From NCBI RefSeq assembly GCF_029537375.1, contig NZ_CP120679.1:3088001-3152000 (forward strand): a stretch of 64,000 bases of DNA. Reading direction: 5' to 3'. The notes under the pieces were generated by a model. It saw only the letters and a list, made by a program, of their open reading frames with translations, searched no databases and was not told the DNA's origin. The stretch is from Bacillus sp. HSf4 (GTDB lineage Bacteria; Bacillota; Bacilli; Bacillales; Bacillaceae). Shown here in pieces: positions 27,145-36,634 of the stretch. Every line of letters starts with the position of its first letter. The first letter of the stretch is position 1. A program made the position numbers and the translations under genes.

Positions 27145-28734
27145 TTATTCAGCTTTCGTTTTACGGGCGATTTCCCGTTGTCTGAGTTCAAAACGCCTGA
27201 TCTTCGCTGAAGGCGTTTTCGGCAATTCTTCAATGAATTCAATCTCCCGGGGATATTTATAAGGCGCGGTCATGGCCTTCACATGATTTTGCAATTCTTT
27301 TGCGAGGCGTTCGTCCCCACGGGACATATCCTTTAAGACAACGTACGCTTTGACGATCGATCCCCTAATGTCATCAGGGCTCCCGACCACCGCACATTCT
27401 TTGACCTCCGGATGTTTGATGAGCGCATCTTCGACTTCAAAGGGCCCGATCGTGTAGCCGGAACTGATAATAATGTCATCGCTGCGGCTTTCAAACCAAA
27501 AATACCCGTCTTCATCTTTCCGGCCCTTATCCCCGGTGATAAAATAATCCCCTCGTCTTTGGTGTTGCGTTCTTTCCGGATCTTGATAATATTCTTTAAA
27601 CAAAGCCGGTGTGCTCAAATGCACGGCAATATCCCCCGTTTCATTCGGGGCGCAGACTTTCCCGTCCACGTTCACAATGTCAACGATGTTTCCGGGAGTC
27701 GGTTTTCCCATGCTTCCAGGCTTGATTTCCATCCCTTTCAGCACACCGACGAGCAGCGTGCTCTCCGTTTGTCCGTATCCGTCGCGCACATCCACATGAA
27801 AATGCTTTTTAAACGTGTCGATGACTTCCCTGTTTAAAGGTTCACCCGCTGAAACCGCGCTATGTACGGATGAAAGATCAAAGGTTGACAAATCATTGAC
27901 CTTCGCCATAAACCTGTACTCTGTCGGGGTGCAGCACAGCACATTGATTTGATAGCGCTCCATCAGCTCCAAATAGGTTTCCGGATCGAATTTTCCATGA
28001 TAGACAAATCCTGTCGCACCGCTTCCCAGTACGGCTAAAAAGGGACTCCACACCCATTTTTGCCATCCGGGTCCAGCCGTCGCCCAGACGAGGTCGTTTT
28101 CTTCGATCGCAAGCCATGCGGCAGCCGTCGTTCTTAAATGGGCATACGCCCAGCCGTGTGTATGAACGACGCCTTTCGGCTGACCTGTCGTGCCTGATGT
28201 ATAGGAAATAAATGCAATATCATCCCGGGATGTATCCGCAGCTTGAAATTCCGCTCCGTTTGCTTGGTCCATTTCTTTAGAAAGATCGATCCATCCTTCT
28301 TGGCCTTCTCCGACTGAAAATGCCGTCAGCCCGCCGACAGACTCGACTTCCCGGAAAGAATCGGCAAATGACGAATAGACAATTGCCCCCTTTACACCGG
28401 CATGTTTGATTCTATATTCCAAGTCTTTTCCCCGAAGCATTTCAGAGCAAGGGATGACCACCATTCCCGCTTTTAAAATCGCCATGTAGACAGCATACGT
28501 TTCCAAAACGCGCGGCATCATCACGATCAGCTTGTCGCCTTTTTTCAGTCCCTTCCCCGTTAAAACGCTGCCGATTTTATCCGCCTTTTCGATCAGATCA
28601 TGATAGGTCCACGACAATTTGCGCCCTGCTTCATCTTCCCAAATGAAAGCCGTTTTATTTGAAGAAGCCTTAAACTTTTCAATTTCATCAACCGCATTGT
28701 ACTTAAGCGGCGCTATCAAATCTTCTCTTCTCAA
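27145..28734 (-). CDS. ytcI: Acyl-CoA synthetase, AMP-forming (YtcI)
   Basis: A 529-residue ANL-superfamily enzyme expected to activate a carboxylic acid to its CoA thioester through an acyl-AMP. The AMP-binding loop SYTSGTTGQPKG is near 175-186, DGYGQTEST near 315, and the hinge GDKGRKDEDGYFWF near 405-418. The C-terminal lysine lies in PKTPSAKIRR, where acetyl-CoA synthetases have PKTRSGK, so the glycine before the catalytic lysine is alanine. The start is a TTG 6 nt after AGAGGTG, giving the B. subtilis length; the GTG upstream lies in the ribosome site. Substrate unknown, perhaps a medium-chain acid. Confidence 0.88.
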   Translation of the reverse strand: MRREDLIAPLKYNAVDEIEKFKASSNKTAFIWEDEAGRKLSWTYHDLIEKADKIGSVLTGKGLKKGDKLIVMMPRVLETYAVYMAILKAGMVVIPCSEMLRGKDLEYRIKHAGVKGAIVYSSFADSFREVESVGGLTAFSVGEGQEGWIDLSKEMDQANGAEFQAADTSRDDIAFISYTSGTTGQPKGVVHTHGWAYAHLRTTAAAWLAIEENDLVWATAGPGWQKWVWSPFLAVLGSGATGFVYHGKFDPETYLELMERYQINVLCCTPTEYRFMAKVNDLSTFDLSSVHSAVSAGEPLNREVIDTFKKHFHVDVRDGYGQTESTLLVGVLKGMEIKPGSMGKPTPGNIVDIVNVDGKVCAPNETGDIAVHLSTPALFKEYYQDPERTQHQRRGDYFITGDKGRKDEDGYFWFESRSDDIIISSGYTIGPFEVEDALIKHPEVKECAVVGSPDDIRGSIVKAYVVLKDMSRGDERLAKELQNHVKAMTAPYKYPREIEFIEELPKTPSAKIRRFELRQREIARKTKAE

Positions 28735-28815
28735 CGCATACACCTCTCATCTTTTGCCGTCTTTCTATTATACATAACCCTTTATGTATTCTGAACCATT
28801 TTCCTTTTTTGCCAA

Positions 28816-28841
28816 TATAAAAAGAGTGGGGAAAACCCCAC
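28816..28841 (-). terminator. Terminator of sspA
   Basis: GTGGGG/CCCCAC stem with a 4-nt loop, then TCTTTTTATA on the minus strand. Confidence 0.8.
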
Positions 28842-28870
28842 CCATTATCCATTGCTTTTCAATTTTCAGG

Positions 28871-29083
28871 TTATTGTTGTGGTCCACCCATTTGCTGTTG
28901 AGCGAAAGAAACTAAACGCTTAGTGATTTCTCCTCCAACTGAACCGTTTGCACGAGAAGTAGTGTCTGCACCAAGGTTAACGCCGAATTCAGAAGCGATT
29001 TCAAACTTCATTTGGTCGATAGCTTGAGCAGCGCCAGGAACCAATAGTTGGTTAGAACTGTTTTGTCTGTTTTGTTGAGCCAT
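28871..29083 (-). CDS. sspA: Small acid-soluble spore protein, alpha/beta type
   Basis: A DNA-coating protein of dormant spores that protects against UV and heat and is degraded on germination. The 70-residue product has the germination protease site in FEIASEFG near residues 27-34 and the second conserved block [17 protein letters not shown] near 42-58. The ATG follows AAGGAGGTGAG. Expression is expected from a sigma-G promoter in the forespore; a possible TGCATG with CACAATCTA lies upstream but the spacing (16 nt) is not ideal. By position it is sspA. Confidence 0.95.
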   Translation of the reverse strand: MAQQNRQNSSNQLLVPGAAQAIDQMKFEIASEFGVNLGADTTSRANGSVGGEITKRLVSFAQQQMGGPQQ

Positions 29084-29197
29084 GTGTTCTCACCTCCTTG
29101 TGAGTATAGATTGTGTAAAAACACATGACTTCATGCAAATAATGATTGGTAATTGTATGCAATAAAAACAGACAAAACGGTGTGCCGCCAAACAGCT

Positions 29198-30403
29198 TTA
29201 AAAAAAGTCGGCAAATTTATCTTTCGCTTCTTTTTTGCTGCTTAATACGATCGTTTCCGTTTTTTCGACCGCTTCTTGAATGAGCGGTTCAAAATCCGTA
29301 TAGCTTTCAAAGTGCTCGATTTTTTCTTTTTTCGGGCGTGTTTTCGGCGCTGTAGGAGTAAAGATCGTGCAGCAGTCTTCATATGGACGAATGCTGATAT
29401 CATACGTGTCGATTTCTTTCGCTTTTTCGATGATCTCTGTTTTATCCATTCCGATCAGCGGCCGCAAAACCGGTGTGCTCGTAACGGCATTGATGGCATA
29501 CATGCTCTCCAGCGTCTGGCTTGCCACTTGCCCGAGGCTTTCTCCGGTAAAGATGGCCAGGGCATTATGCCGTTCGCGAAGCTTGTCTGCAATCTGCAGC
29601 ATGAGTCTGCGCGTCGCAGTCATCGAATAGTTTTCCGGAATTTGTTTTTGAATGAGTTCCTGCGTTTTTGTAAACGGAACGATATGAAGCTTGATGTCCC
29701 CGCCGAACGCTGTGAGACGCTCGGTCAGATCAATGACTTTTTGCTTGGCCCGTTCACTTGTGTATGGCGGGCTGAAGAAGTGGACGGCTTCAATTTCAAG
29801 TCCGCGCTTCATTGCGTAGAAGCCGGCAACAGGGCTGTCAATCCCGCCCGAGATCATCAGCATCGCTTTTCCTCCGCTTCCGACAGGCAGACCTCCGGCG
29901 CCTTTTTCATCCCTGAACGTCAAATAAGTGGCATCCTCTCTGATCTCGATCCTTAAATGGATATCAGGCGAGTGAACGTCAACGGACAGGCCGTCTGTAT
30001 TTCGCAAAATATGACCGCCGATTTCGGCATTCATTTCATTCGTGTTTAATTCAAACTGCTTATAGGCTCTTTTAGTGGATACTTTAAATGTGTCCCCAGG
30101 CTTGTATTGCTGTTGAACAGAGGCGAGAGCCGTCTCTTTTATGCTGTCCAAGTTTGTCTCGCATTTGACGGCGAGGCTGAAGGACTGAATCCCGAACACA
30201 TGCTTTAAGCGGGCGATGACGGGCTCCGCATCCTCGCCGTTTAACATCAGGGTCATTCTGTCACGGGTTGACTCATAACGGATGTTCTTAAAATCGCGGA
30301 GGACCATTTTCATGTTCCTTTTCAGCCGGTCGACAAAAAGCCGTCTGTTCTTTCCTTTTGTTGAGATTTCACCAAAGCGGATTAAAATGTAATCGTATTT
30401 CAT
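29198..30403 (-). CDS. thiI: tRNA 4-thiouridine synthase / thiamine sulfur carrier protein ThiI
   Basis: It inserts sulfur at position 8 of tRNA (4-thiouridine) and, in some bacteria, helps thiazole formation. The 401 residues comprise a ferredoxin-like N-terminus, a THUMP domain (about 60-165) and an adenylating PP-loop domain with MISGGIDSPVAGF near 183-195. The C-terminal rhodanese domain of the E. coli protein is absent, as usual in Bacillus. It starts 8 nt after the cysteine desulfurase stop, and that gene is its dedicated sulfur donor. Confidence 0.97.
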   Translation of the reverse strand: MKYDYILIRFGEISTKGKNRRLFVDRLKRNMKMVLRDFKNIRYESTRDRMTLMLNGEDAEPVIARLKHVFGIQSFSLAVKCETNLDSIKETALASVQQQYKPGDTFKVSTKRAYKQFELNTNEMNAEIGGHILRNTDGLSVDVHSPDIHLRIEIREDATYLTFRDEKGAGGLPVGSGGKAMLMISGGIDSPVAGFYAMKRGLEIEAVHFFSPPYTSERAKQKVIDLTERLTAFGGDIKLHIVPFTKTQELIQKQIPENYSMTATRRLMLQIADKLRERHNALAIFTGESLGQVASQTLESMYAINAVTSTPVLRPLIGMDKTEIIEKAKEIDTYDISIRPYEDCCTIFTPTAPKTRPKKEKIEHFESYTDFEPLIQEAVEKTETIVLSSKKEAKDKFADFF

Positions 30404-30411
30404 CTGTTTCC

Positions 30412-31557
30412 CTACCTCATAATTCCTTTTAATTTGTGTAAACTTTCTTTTAAGGCCGTCATAAACGGCTCGACTGTTTCTCTGCCATCGCGGTAAGTCA
30501 GGCTGACTCTGATGCTGCTTTTGGCGGCCTCGTCCCCTTTGCCCATGGCTGACAGCACCTTGCTTGGTTTATGCTGTTTTGATGAACATGCGGATGTCGT
30601 CGATACAAAAATATCTCGTTCTTCAAGCATATGCAAGAGAACTTCAGCTTTCATTCCGGGAACGGAGAAATTAATAATATGCGGCGCACTGCCGGTTTCC
30701 GGCGTATTTAATATCACACCTTTTATCTCTTTTAGCTCTCTGATCATGTCCGATTTTGCCGCTTTCATTTCTTCTATATAATCGTCATAATCCTTTGAAG
30801 ACATGTTGACGGCTTTTGCAAGCGAAACTGCGCCTGCGGTGTTTTCGGTTCCGGCTCTTCGGTTGTTTTGCTGTTCTCCGCCCGAGATTAACGGAAAAAG
30901 CGTAAGCTCCTCTTTTAGTATAAGGGCGCCGGTTCCTTTTAACCCGTGAAATTTATGGCCTGAGATCGTGCAAAGGTCAATCGCTGAACGGGTGATGTCG
31001 AGAGGAACCTTGTTGATGCCTTGAACATAATCAACATGAAAGTATGCACGGCTCTTTTCTTTAACGATTCTTCCGATTTCTTCTATCGGCTGAATGGCGC
31101 CTGTTTCATTATTGACATGCATAACGCTGACAAGAATCGTATCTTTGCGAAGCGCTTTTTCCAACTGTTCGGGTGAAACAAAGCCCTGGCCGTCAACAGG
31201 GAGATATGTGACCTCAAAATCGAACGCCTCCTTCAGCTGCTCCAATGATTCTGAGACTGAAGGGTGTTCTATGGAAGAAGTGATGATATGTTTTCCCTTA
31301 TGCTGATGAGCCAGTGCCGTTCCTTTGAGCGCCATATTGTTGGCTTCTGATGCACCTGATGTAAATACGACATCATAGCGGCTGAGAGACAGAGCCGATT
31401 TGATCTGCTGTCTCGCCTCAGTCAATAATTGATCTGCTTCAACACCATGGCGGTGCAATGACGAAGGATTGCCAAAGAAGCGCTGATTTACTTGTTCATA
31501 AATTTGTAATATTTCCTGATAAGGTTTGGTTGTCGAACTGTTATCAAGATAAATCAT
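30412..31557 (-). CDS. nifZ: Cysteine desulfurase dedicated to ThiI (IscS/NifZ type)
   Basis: A PLP enzyme that takes sulfur from cysteine and passes it to ThiI; in B. subtilis NifZ substitutes for the missing rhodanese domain of ThiI. The 381-residue product has the PLP-binding lysine in [11 protein letters not shown] near 200-210 and the active cysteine in STTSACSS near 322-329. The ATG lies after AAAGGAGAAGG. It is the first gene of nifZ-thiI and divergent from braB. Confidence 0.95.
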   Translation of the reverse strand: MIYLDNSSTTKPYQEILQIYEQVNQRFFGNPSSLHRHGVEADQLLTEARQQIKSALSLSRYDVVFTSGASEANNMALKGTALAHQHKGKHIITSSIEHPSVSESLEQLKEAFDFEVTYLPVDGQGFVSPEQLEKALRKDTILVSVMHVNNETGAIQPIEEIGRIVKEKSRAYFHVDYVQGINKVPLDITRSAIDLCTISGHKFHGLKGTGALILKEELTLFPLISGGEQQNNRRAGTENTAGAVSLAKAVNMSSKDYDDYIEEMKAAKSDMIRELKEIKGVILNTPETGSAPHIINFSVPGMKAEVLLHMLEERDIFVSTTSACSSKQHKPSKVLSAMGKGDEAAKSSIRVSLTYRDGRETVEPFMTALKESLHKLKGIMR

Positions 31558-31601
31558 GACCTTCTCCTTTAAAATTGAACGTTCTTTTTCATGACTGTAT
31601 A

Positions 31602-31614
31602 TGTTATCATAACA
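31602..31614. promoter_or_regulatory. 13-bp palindrome upstream of nifZ-thiI
   Basis: TGTTATCATAACA is a perfect palindrome about 45 nt before the nifZ start, inside what would be the spacer of a weak promoter (AATTAC, 17 nt, TATACA on the minus strand). No known operator was recognised. Confidence 0.35.
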
Positions 31615-31645
31615 ACTTGTAATTGAAAATTAAAAATAAAAGTGT

Positions 31646-31673
31646 TTGACTTCTCTGATTTTTAAAATATAAT
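31646..31673 (+). promoter_or_regulatory. Sigma-A promoter of braB
   Basis: TTGACT, 16 nt, TATAAT, about 80 nt upstream of the braB start. Confidence 0.75.
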
Positions 31674-31710
31674 AGTCTTTGGACTTTTGTCATACTATAT
31701 CGCAAAAACT

Positions 31711-31725
31711 AATTGACAGAAAATT
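31711..31725. promoter_or_regulatory. CodY box in the braB leader
   Basis: AATTGACAGAAAATT matches the CodY consensus AATTTTCWGAAAATT at 13 of 15 positions. It lies about 30 nt downstream of the predicted transcription start, a position suited to roadblock repression. Confidence 0.65.
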
Positions 31726-31751
31726 TAAACATCGCCAGGAGGTTCTTTTTA

Positions 31752-33089
31752 ATGAAAACTTCACTATCCGCTAAGGAAACGACTGCGATCGGGCTCATGC
31801 TCTTCGCTCTCTTTTTCGGAGCGGGAAATATGATATTTCCTCCCCAGCTTGGTCAGGCTGCGGGAGAACATGTATGGCCGGCCATCACCGGGTTCTTGCT
31901 CACAGGCGTCGGGCTGCCGCTGCTTGGGGTTATTGCGGTCGCTCTGACCGGGAGCGCAAAAGGATTGGCCGACAAAGCGCACCCGGTTTTCGGAACGATT
32001 TTAATCGTCAGCATTTATTTAACGATCGGACCGTTGTTTGCGATCCCGAGAACGGGGAACGTTTCGTATGTTATCGCTGTTGAACCTTTTTTAGGAAAAC
32101 ATTCATCAAATCTTTACCTGTTTATTTTTACCTTAATTTTCTTCGGTATCACATACTTTTTAGCATTAAATCCAAGCAAGCTTGTTGACCGGATCGGCAA
32201 AATATTGACACCGATATTATTGGCTGTCATCGCCCTCTTAGTCATTAAAGCGTTTGTGACGCCGATGGGCAGCATTGGTTCTGTGACAGAAGCTTATCAG
32301 TCCGCACCGCTGTTCGTCGGATTTTTGGAAGGCTATAAAACAATGGATGCCATTGCATCGATCGTTTTTGGAATTGTTGTCATCAATGCGATTAAAGATC
32401 GCGGTGTGACAAACCCTAAATCAATTGCCGCTTCCTGCATCAAAGCAGGGGTTGTGGCTGCCGTCGGTCTTGGATTGGTATATGTCTCACTCGCTTATTT
32501 GGGAGCCACGAGTGTTGATACAGTGGGATCACTGGATAACGGCGGGGAAATCCTGTCGAAAGCTTCGGCGTATTTATTCGGATCACTCGGCAATGCCGTT
32601 CTCGGAATCGCGATTTTGTTCGCCTGCCTGACGACGAGTGTAGGACTTGTCTCTTCTTGCGGCGAGTACTTTTCAAAGCTGATTCCAAAGCTTTCCTATA
32701 AAACTGTCGTGATCATCGTCACTCTTTTCAGTCTTGCGATTTCCAATTTCGGTCTGACTGAAATCATTTCGTTTTCCGTGCCGATTCTTTCGGCGATTTA
32801 TCCGCTTGCCATCGTCGTTGTATTGTTTTCATTTATTGACAAGCTGTTTAAAGAACGGCGCGAAGTGTATATCGGCGCCCTAATTCCGACCGGAATTTTC
32901 AGTATTATTGACGGTTTAAACGCTGCTAAAATTCCGTTAGGACCGCTTAATGACATTTTAGGCCAATACATTCCGCTCTACTCTAACGGTGTCGGCTGGG
33001 TTGTTCCGGCCCTCATCGGTGCTGTAATCGGATATATTACGACCTTTTTCATCCCTTCACAGGCCGACCGTTTAAGAAAAGTAAGCTGA
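31752..33089 (+). CDS. braB: Branched-chain amino acid transporter BraB (BrnQ/LIVCS family)
   Basis: A sodium- or proton-coupled importer of isoleucine, leucine and valine. The 445 residues equal the B. subtilis BraB length. There are about 12 hydrophobic segments, with the family start AIGLMLFALFFGAGNMIFPP near 10-29. The ATG at 31752 follows AGGAGG by 9 nt; a longer upstream frame runs over the CodY box and is rejected. It is monocistronic with its own promoter and terminator. The CodY box fits the known CodY control of braB in B. subtilis. Confidence 0.96.
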   Translation: MKTSLSAKETTAIGLMLFALFFGAGNMIFPPQLGQAAGEHVWPAITGFLLTGVGLPLLGVIAVALTGSAKGLADKAHPVFGTILIVSIYLTIGPLFAIPRTGNVSYVIAVEPFLGKHSSNLYLFIFTLIFFGITYFLALNPSKLVDRIGKILTPILLAVIALLVIKAFVTPMGSIGSVTEAYQSAPLFVGFLEGYKTMDAIASIVFGIVVINAIKDRGVTNPKSIAASCIKAGVVAAVGLGLVYVSLAYLGATSVDTVGSLDNGGEILSKASAYLFGSLGNAVLGIAILFACLTTSVGLVSSCGEYFSKLIPKLSYKTVVIIVTLFSLAISNFGLTEIISFSVPILSAIYPLAIVVVLFSFIDKLFKERREVYIGALIPTGIFSIIDGLNAAKIPLGPLNDILGQYIPLYSNGVGWVVPALIGAVIGYITTFFIPSQADRLRKVS

Positions 33090-33100
33090 TGCAGACAACA

Positions 33101-33129
33101 AACCCCTCCGTGTGATGCGGAGGGGTTTT
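33101..33129 (+). terminator. Terminator of braB
   Basis: AACCCCTCCG/CGGAGGGGTT stem with a 7-nt loop, then TT. Confidence 0.85.
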
Positions 33130-33144
33130 GATGAGGGGAAATCG

Positions 33145-33180
33145 AAAAGACCGGCACTTTCTAAAAGTGCCGGTCTTTTT
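33145..33180. terminator. Terminator of ezrA, bidirectional
   Basis: AAAAGACCGGCACTTT and its complement around a 4-nt loop; T runs on both strands. It overlaps the ezrA stop. Confidence 0.9.
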
Positions 33181-34873
33181 ATTCAGTGTCGCGCGCCTCT
33201 GCTTCCAAACGGCCTACCGCTCCGGGAGACGCTTTTTCCACCACTCTTGCGGCTAACTCGTAAGCTTCATCATACTCATAGGAGTAGAAGCGGTTCTCCG
33301 CTTCCTTCAACTGCTCAGAAAGCGCATGGTTCTGACTTCTGAAGCGGTTGCCGTACTGAATGATGCGCTCGATCATCCTTACTTTATCGACTAAATCATC
33401 TGTTTCTTGTTTCACTTCTGTGACAAGGCTCTCAGCGCCCTGTAAACGCTCGTTGACCGCCTCCATGTTGAGCGGCAGCATTTGCAGCTGCTCATTCACT
33501 TTTTGTACGGCGGAGCGGGACTGCTCTATTCTTTCTGTTATAGATGCCGGAATGCCCGGTACATTGCTTTTTTCCAAGCGCCTTGCGGTATGTGTAATCG
33601 TCTGCTTCAACTGCTGAAGGAGCTCTCTCGCCTGGAGTTCTTCTTTTCTCAGCAATTGCAGCATGTCTCTGTACTCATCATACTCCTTTTGAGCCGCTTC
33701 CAGCTGCTTTTCGATGTCCAGAAGCTCTTCCTTCAGGAGGGAGTATGCGACATGCTTCTGATCAAGCCTCTCTTTTACCTGTTCAAATTGTTTTTCTATC
33801 AGTTCAAGACGCTTTTCATACGACTGCTGCTTCTCCAGTTCACCCGTTGAAAGCCGATAGCTTTCCTTCACAAGATCGGTCTCTGCTTTTGTATCCTGCT
33901 TGTTGGTTTCAAGCTTTTCCAATGCGGCGGCCAGCTCAGGCATTTTAGCGAGGATCACCCTGCCGGCTTCGACCTCTTGTTCAAGCTGGGTGTACAACGT
34001 CTGAATCGTTTCTTCAATCATCTGCATCGTCGCAGCGGCTTCTTCCAAATTCAGCTCGCTCAAAAGCGCATCTTCCGCGCGTTTCAGTTCTTTTTCAAGG
34101 TTTTCCAGTTCCTTTTCAATTTGAATATGATCGAGCTTGTAGCCTTTATCGATCATTTCCTGATAGCCGGCTTTCAGCTTCACCAGCTCGTTCGGCACCG
34201 TCTGTTTGCAGCCGGCAAGCAGCTTCGGCACGTCGTCTATATGTGATTGAAGCTCTTCAAGCAAGCGGTCCTGCGCAAGCAACACTTTTCTTGCTTCTAT
34301 GTAGTTCCCGCCGTCTGTTTCGGCTTCGAACTGTTTAATTCCTTCCCACACCGAATCAAGATCCGCCTCTATTTTCGGATAGAGATCTCCGTATAGATGG
34401 CTGTAAGCCAACAGATTTTTGCGTATTTTTGTATACTGCTCTTTAATTTCTTCAATTTCCTTGCGGTTTTGTTCTTCGCTTGAGACGAGATTGGCGATTT
34501 CCTTTAAAATCTCTTCAATATTGGATTCAGCCGCCGACAACAGGTTCTCGATGTGGGCGAGCACCTGCTTTGATTTTTGAAAGCGGTACTTGTCGGCGCA
34601 ATCCTCCGCCTCAAACAGCAGCTCTTCAACTTTGGGCATGTGCGCAGTCACGATTTCATCCCATTCATTGCGCCATCTCTCAAAGAACTCTTCCGTCTGA
34701 CCCGTCATCTTTAAATGCTTGATTTTTGACATTTCTTCCACAATTGAACGGTTCAGTATTTCAATTTTCCACGCTTCCAAACGGTCAATTTCTTTATATA
34801 TATTTCTCCTGAATAAGTAGCCTGTAGCGAATAAGATTAAAAATAACGCCAATAAGCCGATGACAAACTCCAT
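33179..34873 (-). CDS. ezrA: Septation ring formation regulator EzrA
   Basis: A membrane-anchored negative regulator of FtsZ ring assembly that also recruits penicillin-binding protein 1 to the division site. The 564-residue protein has one N-terminal membrane helix (about residues 3-22) followed by a long cytoplasmic part almost entirely of charged helices with heptad patterns, the spectrin-like repeats of EzrA. The length is within two residues of B. subtilis. It is divergent from hisJ across 188 nt where I see no gene. Confidence 0.97.
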   Translation of the reverse strand: MEFVIGLLALFLILFATGYLFRRNIYKEIDRLEAWKIEILNRSIVEEMSKIKHLKMTGQTEEFFERWRNEWDEIVTAHMPKVEELLFEAEDCADKYRFQKSKQVLAHIENLLSAAESNIEEILKEIANLVSSEEQNRKEIEEIKEQYTKIRKNLLAYSHLYGDLYPKIEADLDSVWEGIKQFEAETDGGNYIEARKVLLAQDRLLEELQSHIDDVPKLLAGCKQTVPNELVKLKAGYQEMIDKGYKLDHIQIEKELENLEKELKRAEDALLSELNLEEAAATMQMIEETIQTLYTQLEQEVEAGRVILAKMPELAAALEKLETNKQDTKAETDLVKESYRLSTGELEKQQSYEKRLELIEKQFEQVKERLDQKHVAYSLLKEELLDIEKQLEAAQKEYDEYRDMLQLLRKEELQARELLQQLKQTITHTARRLEKSNVPGIPASITERIEQSRSAVQKVNEQLQMLPLNMEAVNERLQGAESLVTEVKQETDDLVDKVRMIERIIQYGNRFRSQNHALSEQLKEAENRFYSYEYDEAYELAARVVEKASPGAVGRLEAEARDTE

Positions 34874-35061
34874 AATGAGCCCCCTTGCTGTTTAACTTGT
34901 TCTGTCAGGGTATGATATTTGAAATTGTATGTAAAACTAAAAGTTTAGCTATCGTTTTCATTGTTCTTATGATACCATGTAACCAACATTTTTTGAGCAG
35001 AATTTTTAATTTTTTTACATCAAAGTGACAACATCTGACTATTTTTTTACGGGGTGACATC

Positions 35062-35871
35062 ATGCTGAAACGAGACGGTCATGTTCATTCTCCTTTTTGT
35101 CCGCACGGATCAAACGATCAATTCAGATATTATATAGAAGAATTATGCAAAAAAGGCTTCGATTCCGTTTCCTTTACGGAGCATGCTCCGCTTCCGCCCT
35201 CTTTCATCGATCCGACCCCCAAACAAGACAGCGCCATACCGATGTCCGCCCTTGAGGATTACCTTGGAATCCTCAAGCGCTTGAAGGAAGAGTATACAGG
35301 ACAGATCGATATTTTGATCGGCCTGGAAGTTGACTATATCCGCGCCTTTGAGCATGAAATCAAAACGTTTCTTGATACGTACGGGTCTTTCCTTGACGAC
35401 AGCATCCTTTCGGTTCATTTTTTGCCGGCGGACTCCTCACACATCTGCCTTGATTATGATGAAGATGCATTCCAAAACCTGATTGACTGTCATGGGAGCA
35501 TCGAGCAGGTGTACCTAACCTATTTTCAGGAAATCTTTTCTTCCATTGTATCACCGCTCGGCACCTATAAGCCAAAACGAATCGGCCATATAACGCTGGT
35601 GAAAAAATTTGTTCAGCTCTACCCTTATTCCATGTCTGAACCTGTCCGGAGGCTGGCTTCCTCCTGTTTGGACGAAGCCGCAAAACGCGGCCTTGAGCTC
35701 GATTTTAATACAGCGGGTCTGCGCAAGCCTTATGCCGGTGACATTTATTTGGAAGAGTGGATGATCGAGGAAGCGGCGAAAAAAAACATCCCGCTTGTTT
35801 ATGGGTCTGATGCCCATCAAGCTAAGGATGCCGGGTTTGGTTACGAACATTTTGAACGCCGCTTTGGCTAA
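35062..35871 (+). CDS. hisJ: Histidinol-phosphatase, PHP family
   Basis: It removes phosphate from histidinol phosphate in histidine synthesis; Bacillus uses this PHP-type enzyme in place of the HAD-type. The 269 residues start MLKRDGHVHSPFCPHG, with the metal-binding HxH at 7-9 and a further histidine in CPHG. Later metal ligands are in FTEHAPL near 41, VHFLPAD near 119 and YGSDAHQAKD near 250. The ATG follows GGGGTGA. It lies apart from the his operon, as in B. subtilis, and overlaps the convergent refZ by 4 nt. Confidence 0.95.
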   Translation: MLKRDGHVHSPFCPHGSNDQFRYYIEELCKKGFDSVSFTEHAPLPPSFIDPTPKQDSAIPMSALEDYLGILKRLKEEYTGQIDILIGLEVDYIRAFEHEIKTFLDTYGSFLDDSILSVHFLPADSSHICLDYDEDAFQNLIDCHGSIEQVYLTYFQEIFSSIVSPLGTYKPKRIGHITLVKKFVQLYPYSMSEPVRRLASSCLDEAAKRGLELDFNTAGLRKPYAGDIYLEEWMIEEAAKKNIPLVYGSDAHQAKDAGFGYEHFERRFG

Positions 35872-36506
35872 ATGGCGGCAATGTGCTGCTGTTCTCTGTA
35901 CAAGAGGCTGATGATCCAAGTTTTCACCTCTTTATAATACGCCTGATAAAAATAAGGTTCATGAGGCTGCAGATAAAGCACTTCAGAGATATACTGAGGC
36001 TGCAGATAGGGCATCATCAAAAGGGACTTCAGCTGAATCATAAAATGAGAAAGCGGAAAACGGGAGAATTCACCGTCCTGTTTTCCTTTTTCGATGATCA
36101 GGTGGAGAATGTACTTTTCTTTTGTCAAATATGTCGACATCACTTCGCGGATCAGCGTCGAATCAATCGTCACTTCACGGTAGACGAATCGAGTTAATTG
36201 ACGGTGTTCATGCTGATACGATAGAATATCAAAAACCAATTGAAGAAGGCAGTCTTTTGCATTGAGGTCCTGAAGACGCTCATGGCCGTTCTCAAGGATT
36301 TTTAAATAGCCTTCATAAAAACGGGATACTAAATGCTCCATCAAACCGCCTTTTCCGTTAAAATAATAGGAGATGTGGGCCACATTGACATTCGCTGCTG
36401 CTGCAATTTCACGGACGGACGTTCCTGTAAACCCCTTTTGGTTAAACAGCGCAATAGCGGATTCGATGATCCTGTCCTTTGTGGTTAAAAAAGAGTTTGA
36501 TCCCAT
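35868..36506 (-). CDS. refZ: TetR-type DNA-binding regulator of FtsZ, RefZ
   Basis: A TetR-family protein that in B. subtilis binds motifs around the origin and, in sporulation, helps position the polar septum by acting on FtsZ. The N-terminal helix-turn-helix is at about residues 25-55 (TSVREIAAAANVNVAHISYYF), and the C-terminal half carries the family-specific QLKSLLMMPYLQPQYISEVLY. The 212 residues are a few longer than the B. subtilis protein. It is convergent with hisJ and overlaps its stop. The alternative name is yttP. Confidence 0.93.
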   Translation of the reverse strand: MGSNSFLTTKDRIIESAIALFNQKGFTGTSVREIAAAANVNVAHISYYFNGKGGLMEHLVSRFYEGYLKILENGHERLQDLNAKDCLLQLVFDILSYQHEHRQLTRFVYREVTIDSTLIREVMSTYLTKEKYILHLIIEKGKQDGEFSRFPLSHFMIQLKSLLMMPYLQPQYISEVLYLQPHEPYFYQAYYKEVKTWIISLLYREQQHIAAI

Positions 36507-36634
36507 TTTGCTTCACCCCTTCTTACTTAAAACAATTCCACTTCATCTGGGATTGTTCCTGTAAAAAGTGCTCGACAAATAGCATCACGCCAAGCGCAAA
36601 ATTGGCATTTTAAAGAAAAAGCGAGGGAAATACA

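Noticed and set aside
28871..29150. A sigma-G promoter before sspA.
   Set aside because: TGCATG and CACAATCTA are close to the pattern but the gap is 16 nt and the -10 is poor. Sigma-G control is expected from the gene, not shown by the sequence.
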